Shown in pieces: positions 59,095 to 64,000 of a DNA stretch of 64,000 nt (its first letter is position 1; each line of letters begins with the position of its first letter). The notes under the pieces were generated by a model that did no database searches, had not been told where the DNA came from, and worked only from the letters and a program-made list of their open reading frames with translations. The translations under genes were made by a program, and so were the position numbers. This DNA is from Bimastos eiseni (Eukaryota > Annelida > Clitellata > Crassiclitellata > Lumbricidae). Location of the stretch: assembly GCA_959347315.1 (NCBI GenBank), contig OY365817.1:5190643-5254642 (forward strand), written 5' to 3'.

Positions 59095-59174
59095 TTGCAG
59101 AGCAAAGAAGGTCCCTACACACGCACTCCATGTTACAGGCCGACCGTTCTAACCAATCAACTACTGTGCTACGA
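59095..59174 (-). mobile_element. tRNA-derived SINE fragment
   Basis: On the minus strand, TTGATTGGTTAGAACGGTCG (box A) and GTGTAGGGACCTTCTTTGC match the family at 22375-22600. The box-B region is largely deleted (only about 20 bases remain between the box-A head and GTGTAGGGACC), so this is an eroded copy. Confidence 0.75.
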
Positions 59175-59999
59175 AGCAAAATTAATTAATCTGTCTTAGC
59201 AGAGACAATTGTCCTGCATCGGCTCTGCCGCAATGGACTGCCATATGGTTTATTAAAAAGCAGTAAAAATAGTATTTTCTACATGTATGTAATCCAGAGC
59301 CTTAGTTTTTTATATGCATTAACAATGAACAATCCTGTAAAGCACCAACAAATAGCTTGCTTACAAAGGCGCTCTATAAATGGTCGTAATAATTACAATT
59401 ACAAAAGTCTGAATTGGCAGTAACTCCAGTTGGACCAAAGAAACTTCAGACAATAAAAAACAGACGAAGAAATCGGACAAACCTACCTCGAGCAACACAC
59501 ACACACAAATTATGTATATAAAATATATGTAATGAACACCAAAACACTGCAAGACATACTCTCGCTTCAAGGCACTATATGAAAATACGACTGCTTAAAT
59601 TAAACTCAAATTTATCTCCAGTGTACAGTCTGCCAAACGTATGAGTCATAGAAATCAGTTATAAAACGGAATCTGATTAATAATAACATTAATATAACAA
59701 TTAAGGAAATGGTAAATAAGCAGAACACTGCTTAGCAAACACATGAATTGAGAAACCAAATCTTAATCTAATCTCAGTTTCTTTTGAAAAAGCTGTTGTG
59801 CTGTCTACTGAAGGGTTTCTTGCTAAGGACTTTTGATTGTAAATGGGGCGATTGGCCAAAGATGAGCTACTGCTGACAATTCGTCATACACATGTAGATG
59901 TATGAAGCATTGTAGAGGTATTGAAAAATATTTTTTTATATACAAGAATTAACTGAAGGATATAAAGTCCCTCAAGTCTTTTTTCTTTAGTCTTGACTG

Positions 60000-60062
60000 A
60001 GCTGGAAACACTCCTGAGTAGGTTTCATGAAGGGATGCTATATAAATGCTCAGAATGAATGA
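60000..60062 (+). mobile_element. LINE/SINE 3'-tail fragment
   Basis: CTCCTGAGTAGGTTTCATGA, then AGGGATGCTATATAAATG and an AATGAATGAATGC tail, resemble the 3' end of the LINE at 54020-55262. Confidence 0.65.
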
Positions 60063-60932
60063 ATGCATGAAGAAAACAATACACAATGTTATGCACATTA
60101 TGTATAAATGAAATAACCAACATTTTTTGTCTTATTACAAGACCCAGAAGCTGATATATATGATGCTATACCTGAAAGCAGTTGCAGCACAATTAATATC
60201 TAAAACAAACAATCAAACAGCAGAACGAACACCTCTAACATTAACACTTTCAGGAGAAAAACTGCACAGAGGCCTTTAAAACACACAAAGAAAGTAGCAA
60301 TCCTGTCTGAGACTACAGCCAATGATTCCTTGCACTGGGTTCCCATCTTGCAATGCATCAGCTATGGAATGGCCAAGCTGGTCTGGCAATGACTTCGTGG
60401 CTCTGCCTTGGCCTATCTGCAGGAGCTTTGCGGCCCTGTTTCAGCATTTTGCCGAAACAGCTCTTCGACAGGAATTGTTTTCAAACAGAGGCAGAACTTA
60501 TGAAAAATGGAATGGAACAGAAAGGCAAATCTTTTGGAATGTTTGGCAAATATGAAATTACACACATAAACATATTCGTCATACAATTGTAGTCGATTAG
60601 CAAAGCAATGAGATCGTTCCATTTACATTCCACTGCAGAAAGAAATATATAAATTCTATCACAACTAACAATGCGCTGAATAGCAATATCTTACTACCTG
60701 GTCAAAATGAATATCAAATTGAACTCATTCTCAGTCAAATACCAGTAGCTATAGAATAAACCTGAAGAAGATGAATAGTGAATACTTAGTATTAAAGAAG
60801 TTGGGTGTTTTTAGAAAGATCAGTTTTAAGCGGCTCAAACAGGAAGAGAAACATTCTGTTATTTCTTACTCTTCCAAACAGTCATTGACTATTATTAGTA
60901 AAAGATGTAAAAAACATGGTAACGAGGTAACA

Positions 60933-61010
60933 AAGGTAAACAAGGTAACTAAGACAATAGCCAGACCCTAAAGGTAAACAAGGTAACAAAGACAATAGCC
61001 AGTCCCTGCA
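60933..61010 (+). repeat. 37-bp tandem duplication
   Basis: AAGGTAAACAAGGTAACTAA and the following GACAATAGCCAGACCCT are repeated immediately with two changes (GTAACAAAG, CCAGTCCCT). A shorter GGTAACGAGGTAACA precedes them. Confidence 0.88.
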
Positions 61011-61423
61011 AATACACAAATTATGCCAATGTTTATTTCAATAGAAAATAAAAATTTGCTGCTTACAAACAATTATCTCTTATAAGCCAATCGGTTAAGA
61101 AATCATAAAAGTCAAACATAGCGACAAAACTTGACAACCTGACAAAATGAAGCAATGACAGTAGGTATGTATTGGGACATGTGATATATCAAGAGCAGCG
61201 TTAGACAGTGTTAGAGCACAACAGCTGCAACACCACAATACACCAGTCTCTGAGTCTACAACTTCCACAATTAACACTTCCAAGTTTTAACTTTGATATT
61301 AACCCTTTTACAGTTCAAAATGTCGACATTGACAACATCCAAGTTTACCACATCAGCAAGTGCAATGCAAAATATGAGAGTAAACTTTTAAATAGCATCT
61401 TGGCAGTTGTTACTTAAAAAATG

Positions 61424-61534
61424 TTCTTATTGAAATCCAAAATTCTTGTCTTGTTATCAGAGAAGATGACTGGTTCTTTCAACCAAAGTCATCTTTTCTG
61501 ATAACAAGACAAGAATTTTGGATTTCAATAAGAA
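61424..61534. repeat. 48-bp-arm near-perfect hairpin
   Basis: The left arm (61424-61471, starting TTCTTATTGAAATCC and ending GAAGATGACT) and right arm (61487-61534, starting AGTCATCTTTTC and ending CAATAAGAA) are complementary at 47 of 48 positions. The single mismatch is GAGAAG against GAAAAG. The 15-base loop GGTTCTTTCAACCAA can itself pair GGTT with AACC. Complementarity stops abruptly at both outer ends. It could be a recent inverted duplication, a foldback element or a hairpin RNA source. Confidence 0.95.
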
Positions 61535-63558
61535 AAATTACTCACAAAGCATTTGTAAAGTAAATCTTATGAATAGCTACACGTAATACCGTTGTTGTAT
61601 AACCAATGCAGTATTTTTGATTATGCAGTTGTCCAGCAAAGATTGAGATCTTCATGCTTAGTACTTAGAGCAAATGATTATTGGTGGTCTTACAGGAAAA
61701 CCTTGATGACAAACATTGAATCTCTTTCAATTTATTCAGATAAAACATTGTCAAACTCTCAATTCCATATAAATATCAAAGTCTTGAGCATCATAATAAC
61801 ATCTATTGATGAAACATGTTTTTCATTTGGTTCAACTCTACTTTCAATCATCTGTCCTACAAAATCCTTAAAGACACGTTGCAATTTAACTTAGATGTAT
61901 AAAAGAAATGACAAAATATAACTAAACTATGTTAAATAAAGTACAATCCAACGAGAAATCACAATGTAAGGAGCACGTGCACTTCACGCCTTAACAAAGA
62001 CACGTTAAAAAGAAATCCTCTAAGTAAAACTTGATTAGAACAACAGACATATTATGACAATAGATGTTAAAGTGAACAATGAAAACCAGAATTCGTTGAA
62101 CATTTCTCACATACTGGAACACATTAAAAAAACATCTGATGCTCAAAATGAAGATACATTTCACAACAACAACAACAGGAAAACAATTGAGGCTTTTGCA
62201 GAGACCTAAGTTCATTTGTTTCAGTAATAGTTTCATCTCAAATTCTAGATGCAACGGGTGCCACTTTCAATCTACCAAATGAAATAACAAAATATAAAGA
62301 CCAATATTTAGAAATCTAACCAATTGATACCATTCAATATTGAACAATTTTGCTGGGCAATAAAGGGCTATATTCTGTATGAAATACAGCACACGGCATC
62401 AAAATATGGTCACTACTTTGCAAATTATGGCAGATAGGTGGAAGAAATCTAGGCTGTTCACCTCTGAAAACATGCATATTTAGCAATGCAAATATTGGCA
62501 ACACATGCACCAAAAGTCATTTTCTCCAACTAAATATTTGAATTCAACATTTTTAATTTCAGATACTGAAAGAAGACATATTATCTTGACCCCTCTCACC
62601 TATTTCAACCTTTATCTCAATGACTAGGAGCTGACAAGTGGCAGGTTTTGACCCCCGGCCTCGCATATGGACCATGACATTCAACATCTGGAAAACTTTC
62701 CTTGTGGATCACAAATTGAACAACTAATGTTCCTTATAAGATGATAATGACACTGATTCCAGTTAATAAACTCAGAGGTAGAACAGCAAGAATATTGGCA
62801 ATGAGGTACCAATCCTGTAACGAATGCTTCATTCTGAAATTGTTATATCTTACATCTCATAATATCTTACAACTCAATTATAAGCTCAAGTGGGATTTGG
62901 GTGAGGCTCTAAGTTTAACTACCGACAAATACCCACCTCTAAAACTGGTGTTTTAAATAAAATGTTAACACTACAAAGATAATAAGACATGCAATCATGC
63001 AAATATGTCATCATCATATAAATACATTTTTATGTACACCACTTCAACAAAAATGCATCTAGTCAACCTCAATTAATACTGTTTGGGATAATTACTAGAA
63101 ATTTACTTAAAAATCAAATGAATTATTATGAAATAAATTATGTTGACAAATTCAAACCAGAGACATAAAGAAACCACCAGAATGAGAAATGAGACAACAA
63201 ATTGTTAGTGTGGAAACTGCTTAGAAACCCAGACAAACCAAAAACTTGAAAACACATCACACAAGAAATAACGAACAGGTCGTACGTCCTAAAAGACTGA
63301 CCAACTCTAGATTTCTGCTGTCATATTGTCCATATTAAAAGTGTTTTTGAATTATGTGGAGAAATAAATTTGACAACATCTTAACTTAAGAATAGTTTGC
63401 ATTCTGTGTGCATGAATTAAAACTTAGACTTTGTCCAATTCAGTTTAAATATTATTTTAATAGACTGCATGCAATAGCTGACAGATTAACCATGCACTTG
63501 ATGATCCAACAGTGACACAAGATGACGTCGTCTCTGCATGTAAGTCGGTCTTACTTTG

Positions 63559-63723
63559 TCATATGATAAACTTTCCAAGCAGAAGGCCGAAGACAATCGC
63601 AATAACTGCCACGAGACCAACCGTGAAGAGGCTGATGTCACCCGATTCTGAAGATCGATTAAGATGGATGTTTTTTGAAGTGCTTGCAGTCATCAACACC
63701 TTCCGAAGTCTCTGAGACTCAAG
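63559..63723 (-). CDS. Last exon of a VAP-like tail-anchored ER protein
   Basis: A strong acceptor (TTCTTCTTCCTTGTTGTCAG) opens 54 codons and a TGA. The peptide begins LESQRLRKVLMTASTSKN and ends in a hydrophobic anchor, LFTVGLVAVIAIVFGLLLGK, then FII. VAPA/VAPB proteins end the same way: a coiled coil closing in a LRxRK-type motif, a short variable linker and one C-terminal membrane helix with a GxxxGK-like end. VAPs tether the ER to other membranes through an N-terminal MSP domain binding FFAT motifs. That domain, if present, lies beyond the right edge of the window. Assignment rests on this exon alone. Confidence 0.68.
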   Translation of the reverse strand, partial: LESQRLRKVLMTASTSKNIHLNRSSESGDISLFTVGLVAVIAIVFGLLLGKFII

Positions 63724-63796
63724 CTGACAACAAGGAAGAAGAAGAATCTATCCATATAATTACCTAAGTCACGTGCTTTGTCCGTCACTTCTAAGG

Positions 63797-63911
63797 TGCG
63801 TGATTGGACAGAAGTTGAATCTAAGACGCATGGTTGGACAGAATTTTATCTAAATATTTGAAGTTGACCTAGATTTTGTGGCGCAAAAGCGCGTGATTGG
63901 ACAGAAGTTGA
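63797..63911 (+). repeat. Three copies of a 20-base repeat
   Basis: GCGTGATTGGACAGAAGTTGA (at about 63798 and 63891) and GCATGGTTGGACAGAATTTT (at about 63828) are spaced about 30 and 63 bases apart in the intron upstream of the VAP-like last exon. Confidence 0.8.
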
Positions 63912-64000
63912 CTTCACAAGCCTTCGATTCGCATTTCAAAATATTTGTATTTGCATCTACGTAACTATATATGCTGTTATTAAAGTTAAATTCATCAAGT

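Larger units (their letters stand above)
58813..63558. other. Long non-coding AT-rich stretch, possible VAP 3' UTR
   Basis: No coding exon is recognised in about 4.7 kb. It holds a SINE fragment (59095-59174), two LINE-tail-like motifs (about 59369 and 60000-60060), a 37-bp duplication (60933-61010) and a long hairpin (61424-61534). It lies directly downstream, on the minus strand, of the stop codon of the VAP-like last exon. At least its right part should therefore be that gene's 3' UTR; where that UTR ends is not visible. Confidence 0.45.

Overview
This is eukaryotic genomic DNA. It has introns with GT/AG borders, tRNA-derived SINEs, LINE fragments, hAT-like ends and much simple-sequence repeat. 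Gene structure and repeat types suit an invertebrate metazoan; an echinoderm-like marine animal is my guess, but nothing seen fixes the phylum.

Layout. Bases 1-15145 are one continuous purine-rich tandem array of 33-bp and 31-bp units, open at the left edge of the window. Bases 15146-18021 are AT-rich intergenic DNA. Bases 18022-42724 hold a complete minus-strand gene in 22 small exons. I joined them by hand using splice sites, codon phase and family motifs. It encodes a 706-residue Xaa-Pro aminopeptidase of the secreted, GPI-anchored type (XPNPEP2-like), with every metal ligand and active-site histidine present. Its introns carry SINEs, an inverted-repeat-ended element, minisatellites and microsatellites.

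About 1.3 kb upstream of that gene's start codon, on the opposite strand, lies a single-exon ORF of 1047 codons (44033-47176). I cannot assign it to a family. The two genes are head to head, with a cluster of CRE-like motifs between them.

Bases 48241-58812 are a retrotransposon graveyard: five broken LINE pieces of two types, a SINE, and a hAT-like non-autonomous transposon with an 8-bp target duplication. Bases 58813-63558 have no recognisable coding sequence but include a near-perfect 48-bp-arm hairpin. At 63559-63723 is the last exon of a minus-strand gene whose protein ends like a VAP (VAMP-associated protein), so part of the stretch to its left may be its 3' UTR. A palindromic octamer, TAGGCCTA, recurs at least 17 times outside the array.
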